This document shows, in pieces, positions 51,877 to 61,009 of a stretch of 64,000 nucleotides of DNA. The translations under genes and the position numbers were made by a program. The stretch's first letter is position 1. Each line of letters opens with the position of its first letter. Origin of the DNA: Arthrobacter sp. NicSoilB8 (GTDB lineage Bacteria; Actinomycetota; Actinomycetes; Actinomycetales; Micrococcaceae). The notes under the pieces were generated by a model, which worked only from the letters and a program-made list of their open reading frames with translations, made no database searches and was not told the origin of the DNA. Location of the stretch: assembly GCF_019977355.1 (NCBI RefSeq), contig NZ_AP024655.1, positions 3,534,001 to 3,598,000 on the forward strand, read 5' to 3'.

Positions 51877-53118
51877 TCAGGCCCGGCGGCGCAGCGCGGT
51901 CCGCAACGTAATGGCCGCGAGGGTCAGCGCGGCGGCGGCACAGACCGTGACGAAACCTGCGACGGCGGCCTGCAGCCCGACGATGCCGGCCGCCAGCCCC
52001 AGCCCGATCACCGGAAGGGCGCTGCCGAGGTACGTGATGACGTAGACGGTGCTGATGATCTGGGCGTGCCGGGCTGCCTCCACCTTGCCGGCGACATCGT
52101 TGAAGACGGTCCGGAAGGCCACGCCCTGTCCGACGCCGGCCGCGATGCTGGCCAGAATCAGCAGCCACGGGCTGCCCCAGGCGGCGGCCCCGGCGATCAG
52201 CAGGACTGAGACGCCCAGGACCGCCAGGCCGGCAGGCACGGCAAACCGTCCCCGGACGGCCAGCAGCTGGCTCAGGGCCGAGGAGCCCAGCGTCAGCCCG
52301 GCCAGCAGGCCGATCAGCGGCCGCGAATCGGCGTGGACAATCTGGGCAAAATAGCCGGGCGCGAGCGAGAGGCAGAAGCCAAAGACCGTGAAGCTCAGGA
52401 AGCCTACGGACGAGGCCAGCCAGAAGGCGCCGCGAGCGTCACTGGAGACGGACGGCCGCCGCGGCGCCAGGACGCGCAGCGGCTGCGGACCGGCATGCAG
52501 GCTGATGGCGGGCCTGGCCTTGAGCAGGTAGAGCGGCACCAGCACGGCCGCGAGGACCACCGAGTGCAGGTAGTACGGCGTCGAGGTCGGGCCGGGCAGT
52601 AGCGAGAGCATTCCGCCGATCGCAGGGCCGGCGGCCACTCCCCCGGCCGAGGCCAGCAGCGTGAACCGGGAGGCCCACTCCGGCCGGCTGGGCAGGAGTT
52701 CGCGCAGGGCCGCCGAGCTGGCGCCGGTGGCGAGCGCCACGGCGACGCCCTGCAGCGCGCGCCCGGCGGAGAGTGCCACGAGGCTGTCCGCGGTGGCGAA
52801 GACGAAGCCGCCGGCCAGGCCCACCAGAACCGCCAGCACCAGGGCGGCACGGCGCCCGATGTGGTCGGACCAGTGGCCGGCCAGCACCAGGGTGGCAACG
52901 AGCGCCAGGACATAGGCCGAGAACGCCACCGTAACGTCAAGCGCCGTAATCCCGAGTTTTGCCTGCAGCAGGGGGTACAACGGCGTCGCCAGATTCGCGC
53001 CGACGAGCAATGTGAAGATCACGACTCCGGCCATCACGAGACGCGCGGTGGTGGACGCGTCCCAGCCCCGGCGGTCAGCTGTGGCCGGTCGCATGCGGAG
53101 TTCACTCAAGACAGTCAT
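51877..53118 (-). CDS. MFS transporter
   Basis: 413 residues, twelve helices, motif A GHWSDHIGRRAALV. The substrate is unknown; it looks like a drug/metabolite exporter. ATG 53118 has AAGGG at 7-nt spacing. It is divergent from a second Lrp/AsnC-like regulator, which may control it. Confidence 0.85.
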   Translation of the reverse strand: MTVLSELRMRPATADRRGWDASTTARLVMAGVVIFTLLVGANLATPLYPLLQAKLGITALDVTVAFSAYVLALVATLVLAGHWSDHIGRRAALVLAVLVGLAGGFVFATADSLVALSAGRALQGVAVALATGASSAALRELLPSRPEWASRFTLLASAGGVAAGPAIGGMLSLLPGPTSTPYYLHSVVLAAVLVPLYLLKARPAISLHAGPQPLRVLAPRRPSVSSDARGAFWLASSVGFLSFTVFGFCLSLAPGYFAQIVHADSRPLIGLLAGLTLGSSALSQLLAVRGRFAVPAGLAVLGVSVLLIAGAAAWGSPWLLILASIAAGVGQGVAFRTVFNDVAGKVEAARHAQIISTVYVITYLGSALPVIGLGLAAGIVGLQAAVAGFVTVCAAAALTLAAITLRTALRRRA

Positions 53119-53276
53119 GGGCGTGCCCTTGCAAAGTGCAGGGCCTGGCTTTCCCTGTTGTGGGGGAAGCGCCCGGCCCGGTCGAAGATTGGTATCTACA
53201 GAATGCAATACCAGTGATCTGCATGGGCAAGTTCTGTGTCAAAATTGAGCAAAACAGTCATTCTAGGGCTGCTGAA

Positions 53277-53834
53277 GTGAACCGGAGTGATGATTTGAAC
53301 AGTCTGGACCCCACCGACCTCAAGATCCTGCTGGAGTTGATCCGGGATCCGCGGATCCAGATCGGCGAGCTGAGTGATGCCCTGGGCATCGCACGGAACA
53401 CCGCCCAGTCACGCGTGCGGCGCATGCTGCGCTCGGGCATACTGCACGACGGCGGCCGCGAAATTGATCTGGAGGCGGTGGGTTACGACGTCGTGGCGTT
53501 CGTGACGATCGAGGTCAACCACCGGGAGCTCGACGGCGTCGTGGGGGCCCTGCGCCTGATCGCCCAGGTCCTGGAAGTCCATGAGATCTCCGGACGCGGC
53601 GACGTCTGGTGCCGCGTCGTGGCGACGGATACCCACAACCTCCAGGCGGCCCTCCGGTCGATCCTTCGGATCAAGGGGGTCATCCGCACTGAAACAGTGC
53701 TGGCTCTGCATACCCATATCCCCTACCGCACCGAGCCGCTCATCAGCCGGCTTGCCCAGGGCAACTCGCTCGCCCCCGGCCGGACCGCATCGCGCCGGGC
53801 CGGTTCCGCCGAACATCAGGCGAACACTGGATAA
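53277..53834 (+). CDS. Lrp/AsnC-family regulator
   Basis: 185 residues from GTG 53277. The HTH is LKILLELIRDPRIQIGELSDALGIARNTAQSRVRRML, followed by a RAM-type domain. A TTG at 53295 with GGAG at 7 nt is a credible alternative start that opens at the conserved LNSLDPTD. The spacer to the divergent MFS gene carries the loose inverted pair GGTAT/ATACC near 53190-53211. Its stop codon overlaps the corA -10. Confidence 0.87.
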   Translation: MNRSDDLNSLDPTDLKILLELIRDPRIQIGELSDALGIARNTAQSRVRRMLRSGILHDGGREIDLEAVGYDVVAFVTIEVNHRELDGVVGALRLIAQVLEVHEISGRGDVWCRVVATDTHNLQAALRSILRIKGVIRTETVLALHTHIPYRTEPLISRLAQGNSLAPGRTASRRAGSAEHQANTG

Positions 53835-53835
53835 T
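53830..53835 (+). promoter_or_regulatory. -10 element of corA overlapping the upstream stop codon
   Basis: GATAAT contains the TAA stop of the Lrp-type gene and ends 6 nt before GTG 53842. corA can thus be made from its own leaderless transcript or by read-through. Confidence 0.5.
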
Positions 53836-53841
53836 GTCCCG

Positions 53842-54837
53842 GTGACTATCATCGACAACGCCGTCTACGTTGACGGCATCCGCAGAGTCGAGCCGCGAAA
53901 CCTTGAACAGACCTTCGAGGCCCTGAACGAGCACGGCGGCATGGCCTGGATTGGCCTCTACCGGCCCACGCCGGACGAAATGGCTGCCGTCGCGGCGGAA
54001 TTCGGCCTGCACGCGCTGGCGGTGGAGGACGCAATTTCAGCCCATCAGCGCCCCAAACTGGAACGCTACGACGACAACCTGTTCACCGTGCTCCGCCCCG
54101 CCCGCTATCTGGATGAAACCGAGACAGTGGAGTTCGGCGAGCTGCACGTCTTCACGGGCCGGAATTTCGTGGTCACTGTCCGGCACGCCGAGACGGGGGT
54201 GGTGGGCCAGGTCCGGCGCCGGCTCGAGCGCCGCCCGGACCTGCTGTCCCACGGCCCCGAGGCCGTCCTGTATGCCCTCATGGACCAAGTGGTGGATGAT
54301 TACAGCCCCGTGGTGGCCGGGCTGGAAAACGACATCGACGAGATCGAGGACCAGCTCTTCAGCGGCGACCCGCTGGTGTCCCGGCGCATCTACGAACTCG
54401 CCCGCGAGGTCATCCATTTCCAGCGCGCCATTCATCCCCTCCCGGCAATGATGCAACAGCTCCGGCGCGGCTTCGAGAAGTACCAGGTGGACATCGAACT
54501 GCAGCACAGCCTCCGCGACGTCGAGGACCATGTGGAGCGGCTGATTTCCCGCGCCGATTCATTCCGCGACCTGCTGCAGAACGCGCTCACCCTGGACGGG
54601 ACCCTCACCGCCAACCGCCAGAACGAGGCCAGCGCCGAACAGAATGAGCAGGTCAAAAAGATCTCCTCCTGGGCCGCCATCTTCTTCGCACCGACCTTCG
54701 TGGCCGGACTCTACGGCATGAACTTCGACCACATGCCGGAGCTGCACTGGACGTTGGGCTATCCGATGGCAGTCGCGCTCATGGCCGGCACGGCGGCGCT
54801 CATGTACGCGATCTTCAAGAAGAAGGGCTGGCTCTAG
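53842..54837 (+). CDS. corA: CorA-family magnesium/divalent cation transporter
   Basis: 331 residues. A large cytoplasmic N-terminal domain with a long helix is followed by two C-terminal helices. The signature YGMNF closes the first helix, and the tail ends in KKKGWL as in CorA. It forms a pentameric Mg/Co channel. The start GTG 53842 has a GATAAT -10 at 6 nt and no Shine-Dalgarno. Confidence 0.92.
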   Translation: MTIIDNAVYVDGIRRVEPRNLEQTFEALNEHGGMAWIGLYRPTPDEMAAVAAEFGLHALAVEDAISAHQRPKLERYDDNLFTVLRPARYLDETETVEFGELHVFTGRNFVVTVRHAETGVVGQVRRRLERRPDLLSHGPEAVLYALMDQVVDDYSPVVAGLENDIDEIEDQLFSGDPLVSRRIYELAREVIHFQRAIHPLPAMMQQLRRGFEKYQVDIELQHSLRDVEDHVERLISRADSFRDLLQNALTLDGTLTANRQNEASAEQNEQVKKISSWAAIFFAPTFVAGLYGMNFDHMPELHWTLGYPMAVALMAGTAALMYAIFKKKGWL

Positions 54838-55157
54838 CCGGATGAGCGCCGGTTCCGGGCCTGGGCCACGAGCCGGCGGAAGGCCAGGATAAAGACCACC
54901 TCTATCAGCACCATGAGCCCGAGCAGGAGCCACTTCCCGCTGGCGATGAAGACGATGGCCCCGGTGAGGACCAGAATGCTTCCGAGCGCCAGTGAGTAGA
55001 CGGCAAAGCCAAAGGCAACCCGGGCGCTGCGGACGCCCGTCCGGAAACCAAAGCCTTGAGGTTCCCCTCCGGGGTAGCCGGCAACGCGGTCCGGGCCAGC
55101 GGGCTTGAGGCTGTCAAACTCTTCCCACGGGTCGCGGTCCTGCTGCTGGTCGGTCAT
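54834..55157 (-). CDS. Small hypothetical membrane protein
   Basis: 107 residues with a polar N-terminal half and two helices (about 47-95). No family is recognised. The stop overlaps the convergent corA stop by 4 bp (CTAG). ATG 55157 has GATAAT exactly 6 nt upstream, so it is probably leaderless. Confidence 0.7.
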   Translation of the reverse strand: MTDQQQDRDPWEEFDSLKPAGPDRVAGYPGGEPQGFGFRTGVRSARVAFGFAVYSLALGSILVLTGAIVFIASGKWLLLGLMVLIEVVFILAFRRLVAQARNRRSSG

Positions 55158-55163
55158 ACATCC

Positions 55164-55169
55164 ATTATC
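55164..55169 (-). promoter_or_regulatory. -10 element for the leaderless small membrane protein gene
   Basis: GATAAT on the minus strand, 6 nt before ATG 55157. Confidence 0.5.
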
Positions 55170-55268
55170 CCGCGGCCCGGGCTCCTACGCGGCTGCCGGT
55201 CCGCCGCGGCGTTTCCCGCCGCGGCGCTTTGCGCCGTCACGACGGCGGCCAGACGGCGGCGACCAGAC

Positions 55269-55303
55269 AACGGCGGCCCGGACCACTGGTCCGGGCCGCC
55301 GTT
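55269..55303. terminator. Palindromic hairpin after the acidic repeat protein gene
   Basis: AACGGCGGCCCGGACC pairs with its perfect complement, 16-bp arms, 16 bp beyond the stop. It is followed on the minus strand by GTCTGG, so there is no U-tract. Confidence 0.65.
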
Positions 55304-55318
55304 TCAGTGCTGTTCGGG

Positions 55319-56056
55319 CTAATCGTCGTGCCGGTGTTCGGAGTCGTGTGCTTGGCCGGCGGCGCGGTGCCCGCCGGACTTGCCGGCGTGATCGCCCCGG
55401 TCCTCGACGTCGCCGCGGTGTTCGGAGGCGTTGGCCTGGCCAGCGGCGCGGTGATCTTCAGCGTTCTGGTGCGCCCATCCGCTGTTGCCGGTCCCTTCGT
55501 GGGACCCCTCGGATTCCGGCGCCTCGGCCGAATCCTGACCATCGTCTTCGGCGGGCGCCGAGGGAGCATCCGATGCCGGGGCGGCCGGCGCCTCGGGCGT
55601 GGCGGGAACCGGCACATCGGGAGTAGCCGGGGCCGGAGCACTCGACCCCTGCTCATCCAAGCCCTGGGACGTGCCCTGGTCGTCGGCTGTCTGGCCGTCG
55701 GCCGTCTGATCCTCGGCCTCCGGGGTCTCCGACCCTGCCGGATCGGCGGACTCCTGGTCGCCGGACTCGGTATCGCCGGACGTCTGGTCCTCGGCTTCCG
55801 GGGTCTCCGACCCGGCCGGATCGGCAGGCTCGGCGGATTCCTGATCGTCAGCTGCCGGCGTCTCCGTCTCGATCGGGTCAGCCGGCTCAGACGTCTCAGG
55901 GCTGGTCGACGTCGTGCTCGACGTCGGGTCTGCCGGGAGACCGGAGGTGACGGTAGCGGCTGCCGCTCCTGCCCCGCCGGTGACGACGACGGATGCCACT
56001 ACCACTGCTTTGCCGGTGGTGCCCAGCGCACCAAGCCAGCCGAAGATTCCTGCCAT
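55319..56056 (-). CDS. Acidic low-complexity protein with His-rich tail
   Basis: 245 residues. One hydrophobic segment (about 8-35) suggests a membrane anchor or uncleaved signal. The rest is disordered: Glu/Asp/Thr/Pro/Ala repeats (SETPEAEDQT occurs twice) and a C-terminal part with GGHRAAGQAHDSEHRHDD, rich in His, preceded by a related HRAAGQANASEHR. ATG 56056 has AAAGGA at 7 nt. No family is recognised. A metal-binding surface protein is one guess from the His/Asp tail. Confidence 0.6.
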   Translation of the reverse strand: MAGIFGWLGALGTTGKAVVVASVVVTGGAGAAAATVTSGLPADPTSSTTSTSPETSEPADPIETETPAADDQESAEPADPAGSETPEAEDQTSGDTESGDQESADPAGSETPEAEDQTADGQTADDQGTSQGLDEQGSSAPAPATPDVPVPATPEAPAAPASDAPSAPAEDDGQDSAEAPESEGSHEGTGNSGWAHQNAEDHRAAGQANASEHRGDVEDRGDHAGKSGGHRAAGQAHDSEHRHDD

Positions 56057-56222
56057 GGGAGATTCCTTTCAACGCGGAGAGTGAGACCACCGCCGTCCCC
56101 CATCGGCAGCCACCGCCACGTTACCGGGAGGAACCCGGCACTTCCCGGCCGTTCGCCTGCATCTGGCACATCTTGTGCCAATGCTGAGCCAACGTTGCGC
56201 CCGCGTTCATCTCCATGTTCCG

Positions 56223-57815
56223 TTAAGCGGCCCGGACGTCGATTTCTCCGGGTTCCGAGCCGTCGCTGCCAAAGACCAGCTGCCGGTTCGCAATCTTCTC
56301 GCTGAAGAAGCGGTCGTGGCTGACCACGACCACCGCCCCCGGGAAGTGCAGCAGCGCCCGCTCCATCACCTGGGTGCTGGACATGTCGAGGTGGTTGGTG
56401 GGTTCGTCCAGAAGCAGCACCGAGGCTCCCGAGAGCAGGCACTGAGCCATGGCGACGCGTGCTTTCTGTCCGCCCGAGAGGTTCCCGATCTTCTGTTTGA
56501 GGTCGGCCTCGGAGAACTGGAACATCGCGAGGAACCTGTTGACGGACTTCTTCGTGGCGCTGAAGGCCAGGCTGTCCGGCAGCGCGTTGACCGCGTGCGA
56601 AACGGTATCGGCGTCGTCGAGCTCTTCCAGCATTTTGTTGTACGAAACAAAGCCGGGCCCCTTGGCCCAGACCACATCACCGCAATCTGCCGGCTCCTCG
56701 CCGGCCAGAACCTTCAACAGGGTGGACTTGCCGCTGCCGTTGGAGCCCAAGACCACAATCCTGTTGCCGCGGCGGACCTCGAAGCTCAGGTCCTCGAAGA
56801 GCACTTTTTCGCCATAGGTCTTGCCCAGCCTGTCCACCCGGCAGAGGACATCCTTCACGTGCAGGCCGCCGTAGATCTCCGTGACGATCTGGTCGACGGG
56901 CCGGGGCGTGCGCGCCTTCTTGATCTTGGCCAGCTGGTTCCCCAGCCCGCGGCTGGCGGCCTTGGCGGCTTCGCGGCGGTCGGCGATGCCCTCGGCTTCG
57001 AAGGCCAGGAGTTCGGATTCGTGGACGAACTGCGCCTCGAGCGTCTTGAGCCGGAACTGCTTTTGGACAACGTATTCGGCGAAATTTCCCGGGTACTCAT
57101 GGAGGTGAAAGTTCTCCACCTCGATGATCCTTGTGACCACCGCGTCGAGGAACTTCCGGTCGTGGGAGACGATGATCGCGGCACCGCGGTAGTCGCGGAA
57201 CCAGCTTTCAAGCCATTCGACGCCGGCCACGTCGAGGTAGTTGGTGGGTTCGTCCAGGAGCAGTACGTCCGGGCCCTCCAACAGGATCTTGGCGAGGGCG
57301 GCACGGTTGCGCCAGCCCCCGGACAGTTCGTCGATCGCGCATGTCCGGTGGGCCTCGCTGAACCCCAGCGTGGTCAGGACGGTATCGATGCGGCGGGTGT
57401 AGTCCCACCCGTCGAGACGGTCCATGTCCTCAAACAGCTCGGCCTGACGCCGGATCAGCCGGTCCAGCTCGGCGCCGGCAGGGTCGGCGGCAATAGCGGC
57501 GTCGATGGCCGCCAGCTCGGCCTCGGCAGCCTTGATCTCGACGAACAAGCCGTCAAGCACCTCAAGGATGGTCACCTCGCCGTCCAGTTCGGAGAACTGG
57601 GAGAAGTACCCCACCTTGGTTCCCTGCTCCACGGTGACCGTTCCGGTATCCGGGGAGACCTGGTCCAGGACCAGTTTGAGGATGGTGGTTTTCCCGGAGC
57701 CGTTCTTGCCGATCAGGCCGACCCGGTCGCCGGGCTCCAGACGGAAGAATGCCTCGCGGAGGATTTGTGTGTTCTCGAAGCGGACGCCGACGTCGTGCAG
57801 CCGGATCAGGCTCAT
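56223..57815 (-). CDS. ABC-F family ATPase
   Basis: 530 residues, two ABC ATPase domains without membrane segments. Walker A motifs are GLIGKNGSGKTT and VLGSNGSGKST, signatures LSGGWRNRAALAK and LSGGQKARVAMAQ, and a charged linker (LEAQFVHESELLAFEAEGIADRREAAKAA) lies between. ABC-F proteins act on the ribosome. The subfamily (Uup-like or antibiotic-protection-like) is not decided here. The start overlaps the YqeY stop by 4 bp (ATGA). Confidence 0.9.
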   Translation of the reverse strand: MSLIRLHDVGVRFENTQILREAFFRLEPGDRVGLIGKNGSGKTTILKLVLDQVSPDTGTVTVEQGTKVGYFSQFSELDGEVTILEVLDGLFVEIKAAEAELAAIDAAIAADPAGAELDRLIRRQAELFEDMDRLDGWDYTRRIDTVLTTLGFSEAHRTCAIDELSGGWRNRAALAKILLEGPDVLLLDEPTNYLDVAGVEWLESWFRDYRGAAIIVSHDRKFLDAVVTRIIEVENFHLHEYPGNFAEYVVQKQFRLKTLEAQFVHESELLAFEAEGIADRREAAKAASRGLGNQLAKIKKARTPRPVDQIVTEIYGGLHVKDVLCRVDRLGKTYGEKVLFEDLSFEVRRGNRIVVLGSNGSGKSTLLKVLAGEEPADCGDVVWAKGPGFVSYNKMLEELDDADTVSHAVNALPDSLAFSATKKSVNRFLAMFQFSEADLKQKIGNLSGGQKARVAMAQCLLSGASVLLLDEPTNHLDMSSTQVMERALLHFPGAVVVVSHDRFFSEKIANRQLVFGSDGSEPGEIDVRAA

Positions 57816-58282
57816 TGCTGCGCGAGACGGTTGCGCACGATTTCGCTGACGGCCTTGCCGTCAAAACGACCGGCCACCTTGGCGGTGACTGGTTTCATCA
57901 CGGCCCCCAGCTGACGCAGGGACAGCTCGACGCCGTCGGCCTTGAGCGCCTCAATGGCCTCGTCCACGATTGCCTCGACCTCGGCCGCCGTGAGTGCCTT
58001 GGGGAGGTAGGCCTCGATCACCTCGGCTTCGGCGATCTCGGCGGCGGCGCGCTCGGCTTCGCCGGCTTCAGTGTAGATGCGGGCCGTGTCGCGGCGCTTG
58101 GCCGCTTCCTTTTGCAGGAGGGAGGTCACCTGCGTGTCGTCCAGCACGATCGGGGTCTTGCCGGATTTTTCCCGGGTCTCGATCTCGCCCAGGACGTTGC
58201 GCACGGTGGTGAGGGCAACCTTGTTGCGGTCCTTCATGTGGCTCACGACGTCGGCGTGCAGGCGTTCTTTCAGGGTGGTCAT
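57812..58282 (-). CDS. GatB/YqeY-domain protein
   Basis: 156 residues, single YqeY domain related to the tail domain of GatB (MTTLKERLHADVVSHMKDRNKVALTTVRNVLGEI). It probably binds tRNA or aids tRNA-dependent amidation, but the role is not established. ATG 58282 has GAGGAG upstream. It overlaps the ABC-F gene, so the pair is coupled. Confidence 0.9.
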   Translation of the reverse strand: MTTLKERLHADVVSHMKDRNKVALTTVRNVLGEIETREKSGKTPIVLDDTQVTSLLQKEAAKRRDTARIYTEAGEAERAAAEIAEAEVIEAYLPKALTAAEVEAIVDEAIEALKADGVELSLRQLGAVMKPVTAKVAGRFDGKAVSEIVRNRLAQQ

Positions 58283-58307
58283 TGTTCTCCTCGTGTCACT
58301 AATAAGG

Positions 58308-58679
58308 CTAACGGCAGAACCCGTTGGCCCCGATCACCGAGAGAATCCGCCGGGCGTCCTCGTCCGGGACGTTCTGGACGCGGGCGCTGCTGAACTCCGC
58401 CTTTGCGGCGGCGATCAACTGGTCCTCCGACGATTGCCCCAGCAGGCGGCCGCACAGACGGCGGGCCTTGTCGACTGCCTGGTCATCCTGCAGGCCGGGG
58501 TTGATCTTGGCGAGCGCGGCCAGGAGCGCGTCCTGTTCGGCCGGATCCAGGTCGGGAAGCGAAGCCGCCAGACCGGGGGACGGGCTGTCGGCGGGCGGCT
58601 CGGGGCTCAGTGAGGCGGAGCAGCCGGCGGTCAGCAGTAGCGTCGAGAGGGCAAGGGTGATCGCGGTGGTGCTTTTCAT
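58308..58679 (-). CDS. Small lipoprotein, DUF732-like
   Basis: 123 residues. A signal peptide ends with the lipobox TAGC (Cys20), followed by a Pro/Ser linker. The mature part has two cysteines (RRLCGRLLG and ANGFCR) in the spacing seen in DUF732-like actinobacterial secreted proteins. The function is unknown. ATG 58679 opens the signal peptide. Codirectional with yqeY, 25 bp upstream of it. Confidence 0.7.
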   Translation of the reverse strand: MKSTTAITLALSTLLLTAGCSASLSPEPPADSPSPGLAASLPDLDPAEQDALLAALAKINPGLQDDQAVDKARRLCGRLLGQSSEDQLIAAAKAEFSSARVQNVPDEDARRILSVIGANGFCR

Positions 58680-58843
58680 GGTCTGTGGCCTTGTCTGCCC
58701 TGGATGTCGGGGCTGGACGTGTGCACTGGACGCATGCACTGGATTCGGCGCTGGCGTCGCTGCCGCGGAACGGTCGGTTCACGGGCCCGCCGCGTGAGGC
58801 GAGATTCCGCAGGGCCGTCCGTCACCGGCCCACCCATCAATTG

Positions 58844-58916
58844 TGGAGCTAAGGAGATTCGAACTCCTGACCTCTTCGATGCGAACGAAGCGCTCTACCA
58901 ACTGAGCTATAGCCCC
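58844..58916 (-). tRNA. tRNA-Ala (anticodon CGC)
   Basis: 73 nt on the minus strand folding into a full cloverleaf: acceptor GGGGCTA/TAGCTCC, D stem GCTC/GAGC, anticodon stem CTTCG/CGAAG with loop TTCGCAT (anticodon CGC, reads GCG), T arm AGGAG-TTCGAAT-CTCCT. Discriminator A; CCA is not encoded. No integrase or repeated tRNA end lies nearby. Confidence 0.96.
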
Positions 58917-58919
58917 GAA

Positions 58920-58949
58920 GCAACGCCGGTCCTGACGGAACGGCGTTGC
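58920..58949. terminator. Hairpin between the NmrA-like gene and tRNA-Ala
   Basis: GCAACGCCG pairs with CGGCGTTGC around a 12-nt loop, 14 bp after the NmrA-like stop and 3 bp before the tRNA 5' end. It could terminate the gene or bound the tRNA transcript. Confidence 0.55.
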
Positions 58950-58962
58950 CGGTGTCCCTAGG

Positions 58963-59775
58963 CTACAAACTATCTGCGTTGTTTTCCAGCCAGCCACGGA
59001 ATGTCTCGTTGCCGTGTCGCGCCTCCGGCACCACGTTGAGCCCCGCCCGCAGGTAGCGGCCCATCGGCCCCGGCAGCGGCAAACGCACCAAACGCCCCTT
59101 CGCACCGGTGGCCTGTTGCCACTCCCGGGCAAAGTCGGCCATGTCCTTGGCCTCGGGGCCGCCGAAGGTCAGCACGCGGTGGCTCGGACCCTCAGCAGGA
59201 AACGGGGACGGTTCCAGGGCGGCTTCCAGAAGCATGGCGGCCACGTCTCCCGGCGAGACGGGCTGGAACCTGGCGCCTCGCACCACCGGGACGATCCGCA
59301 CCTTCGCGCCGGCCCGGAACATCATCGCCAGCAACGAGTGAAACTGGGTGGCCCGGACCACCACCGTCTCCAGCCCGGACAGCTCGTAGACATGCTCCTT
59401 GGCCGCCTTGGACCGGTAGAAGGCATAGTCGCTGCGATCGCAGTTCACGATCGACAACATCACGGCCCTGGCCGTGCCGGCGTCCTGGGCGGCGGCCAGT
59501 AGCCGCGCACCGCCGTCGGCGAAGTCCTTGCGCGCCTTCCCCGAGCGCCCCTCCAGGCAGTCAATCACGACGTCGGCTCCGGCCACGGCGGCCGCGATCC
59601 CCTCCCCCGTCGTCACGTCAGCGCGGAAGTATTCCGCGCCCCCGATCCTGCCGGCGGAACCGGAGGGCGGCGGATTGCGGCTGAGAACGGCCACGGCGTG
59701 CCCGGCGTCGAGGGCCCGGCGCACCACTTCGCTGCCTGCTTGGCCTGTTCCGCCGGCTACACAGATCCTTGTCAT
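58963..59775 (-). CDS. NAD(P)-binding NmrA/SDR-like protein
   Basis: 270 residues. The Rossmann motif VAGGTGQAGSEVVRRAL opens the protein, and YRSKAAKEHVYELSGLETVVVRATQF is typical of atypical SDR/NmrA proteins. The substrate or regulatory role is unknown. ATG 59775 has TAGCCT 6 nt upstream, so it is probably leaderless. Confidence 0.85.
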   Translation of the reverse strand: MTRICVAGGTGQAGSEVVRRALDAGHAVAVLSRNPPPSGSAGRIGGAEYFRADVTTGEGIAAAVAGADVVIDCLEGRSGKARKDFADGGARLLAAAQDAGTARAVMLSIVNCDRSDYAFYRSKAAKEHVYELSGLETVVVRATQFHSLLAMMFRAGAKVRIVPVVRGARFQPVSPGDVAAMLLEAALEPSPFPAEGPSHRVLTFGGPEAKDMADFAREWQQATGAKGRLVRLPLPGPMGRYLRAGLNVVPEARHGNETFRGWLENNADSL

Positions 59776-59781
59776 GACCCG

Positions 59782-59787
59782 AGGCTA
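59782..59787 (-). promoter_or_regulatory. -10 element for the leaderless NmrA-like gene
   Basis: TAGCCT on the minus strand, 6 nt before ATG 59775. Confidence 0.45.
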
Positions 59788-59886
59788 CCGCAGCGGTCGC
59801 CGACGGAGACGTGACGGGGACAAAGGAAACCCCGGGCGGCCGTTACAGGCTGCCCGGGGCGAAGACCGCACAATGCGTGCCAGATG

Positions 59887-60891
59887 TCAGGCGCGGCGCC
59901 GCTGGAGGACGTCGTCGAGGTTGCTCAAGGCGCTCTGGGCCTTGCTGAGCGGCTTCCCCTCCGCATCGTCCGCGGGCCGCGGATCGGACGAGGCCGGCCG
60001 CGACGAGGCCTGCTTGAGCGACGGCTTGCCGACAGCTTTCGGCGCCTCCGGAAGGTCGAGCGGCATGGGCGCCGCGCGTTCGGCCTTGGGTGCTTCCACG
60101 TAGGTGGGCTTGGGAACGTCAACCGGCTCCCAGCTGGTGCCCTCTGCCGGTGCCACCGGCCCGGCAGCCGCCGCTGCCTTGTCTCCGGAGGCTGCGGCCT
60201 CGGCCAGGGCGGCCTGGCGGAGATCCAGTGCGGTGAGAGGCGCCGGCGCTGGTTCCGGGCTAGCTCGGTCCGCTTCGGCGTCGAAGAGCGGGCTTTCCGG
60301 CCGCGCACCGGGCCGGTCGGCAGGAACGGTGCGGACCTGTTCCGGCGCTGCGGGCCGCGCGGTACGGTGGTCCGGACCGCCCATGGCGGCCCGGAACGCG
60401 GCGTGCATCTTACGCCGCCGGTCGCGGACAGCGAGGCGCCGGAGCAGTGCCACGGCCGCGACGGTGCCGAGCAGGGCGGTCACCGGGAGCCAGCCGGACC
60501 CGATGCCGAACAGTCGAAGGCCCGCGGACACGACTCCCGTGAGCAAGGCGAGCAGCCCGGCCAGCGCAACCACCAGCCGCCCCCAGCGGATCCTGAAGGC
60601 CGGGGAAGCGGCGGCGATCGGGCTTGCCGCCGGCGTCGGCCGGGGCCCTGCGGTGCCGCCGGCAGGTTCCTCGCGCTGGTTGCTGATCATGGGTTTCTCC
60701 TGGTGCGCCGCCATTTTCATAACCTTCCCCGCTTGTGGGTCTGCCGGTTCAATGTCGATGACATCCGCCAGGAATTCTCCTGCAGGCTGCAGCTGGTGGC
60801 GCCCGTTCCGGAGAACGTAGGGTGCCACCCACACAATCCAGAGCGCAACAGCAATGACAAGGATCACAGAGCTGCTAAGAGGGAAGTCCAC
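59887..60891 (-). CDS. GlpR-like divisome membrane protein (gephyrin-like protein receptor)
   Basis: 334 residues. An N-terminal helix with VALWIVWVAPYVLRNGRHQ is followed by a polar region, two more helices (about 100-155) and a long disordered tail. Position and layout match Rv0996/GlpR, the membrane partner of the gephyrin-like protein Glp in corynebacterial and mycobacterial cell division, next to rimJ and galU. The glp gene itself is absent from this locus. GTG 60891 has TACGGT 7 nt upstream. The assignment rests mainly on synteny. Confidence 0.6.
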   Translation of the reverse strand: MDFPLSSSVILVIAVALWIVWVAPYVLRNGRHQLQPAGEFLADVIDIEPADPQAGKVMKMAAHQEKPMISNQREEPAGGTAGPRPTPAASPIAAASPAFRIRWGRLVVALAGLLALLTGVVSAGLRLFGIGSGWLPVTALLGTVAAVALLRRLAVRDRRRKMHAAFRAAMGGPDHRTARPAAPEQVRTVPADRPGARPESPLFDAEADRASPEPAPAPLTALDLRQAALAEAAASGDKAAAAAGPVAPAEGTSWEPVDVPKPTYVEAPKAERAAPMPLDLPEAPKAVGKPSLKQASSRPASSDPRPADDAEGKPLSKAQSALSNLDDVLQRRRA

Positions 60892-61009
60892 ACTCAAAAC
60901 CGTATGAGGTATATGGGGCGCTGCGCCGCATTGTCAGGGGTGTGTCGCACGCGCGACGCCAATTGGCCGGAGCCGGGGCGTTGTCGCTGGTCAGCCGGTC
61001 ATCAGGGGC

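Noticed and set aside
58844..58916. tRNA-Ala as an integration site
   Set aside because: No integrase, no repeated tRNA 3' end and no change in gene content around it.
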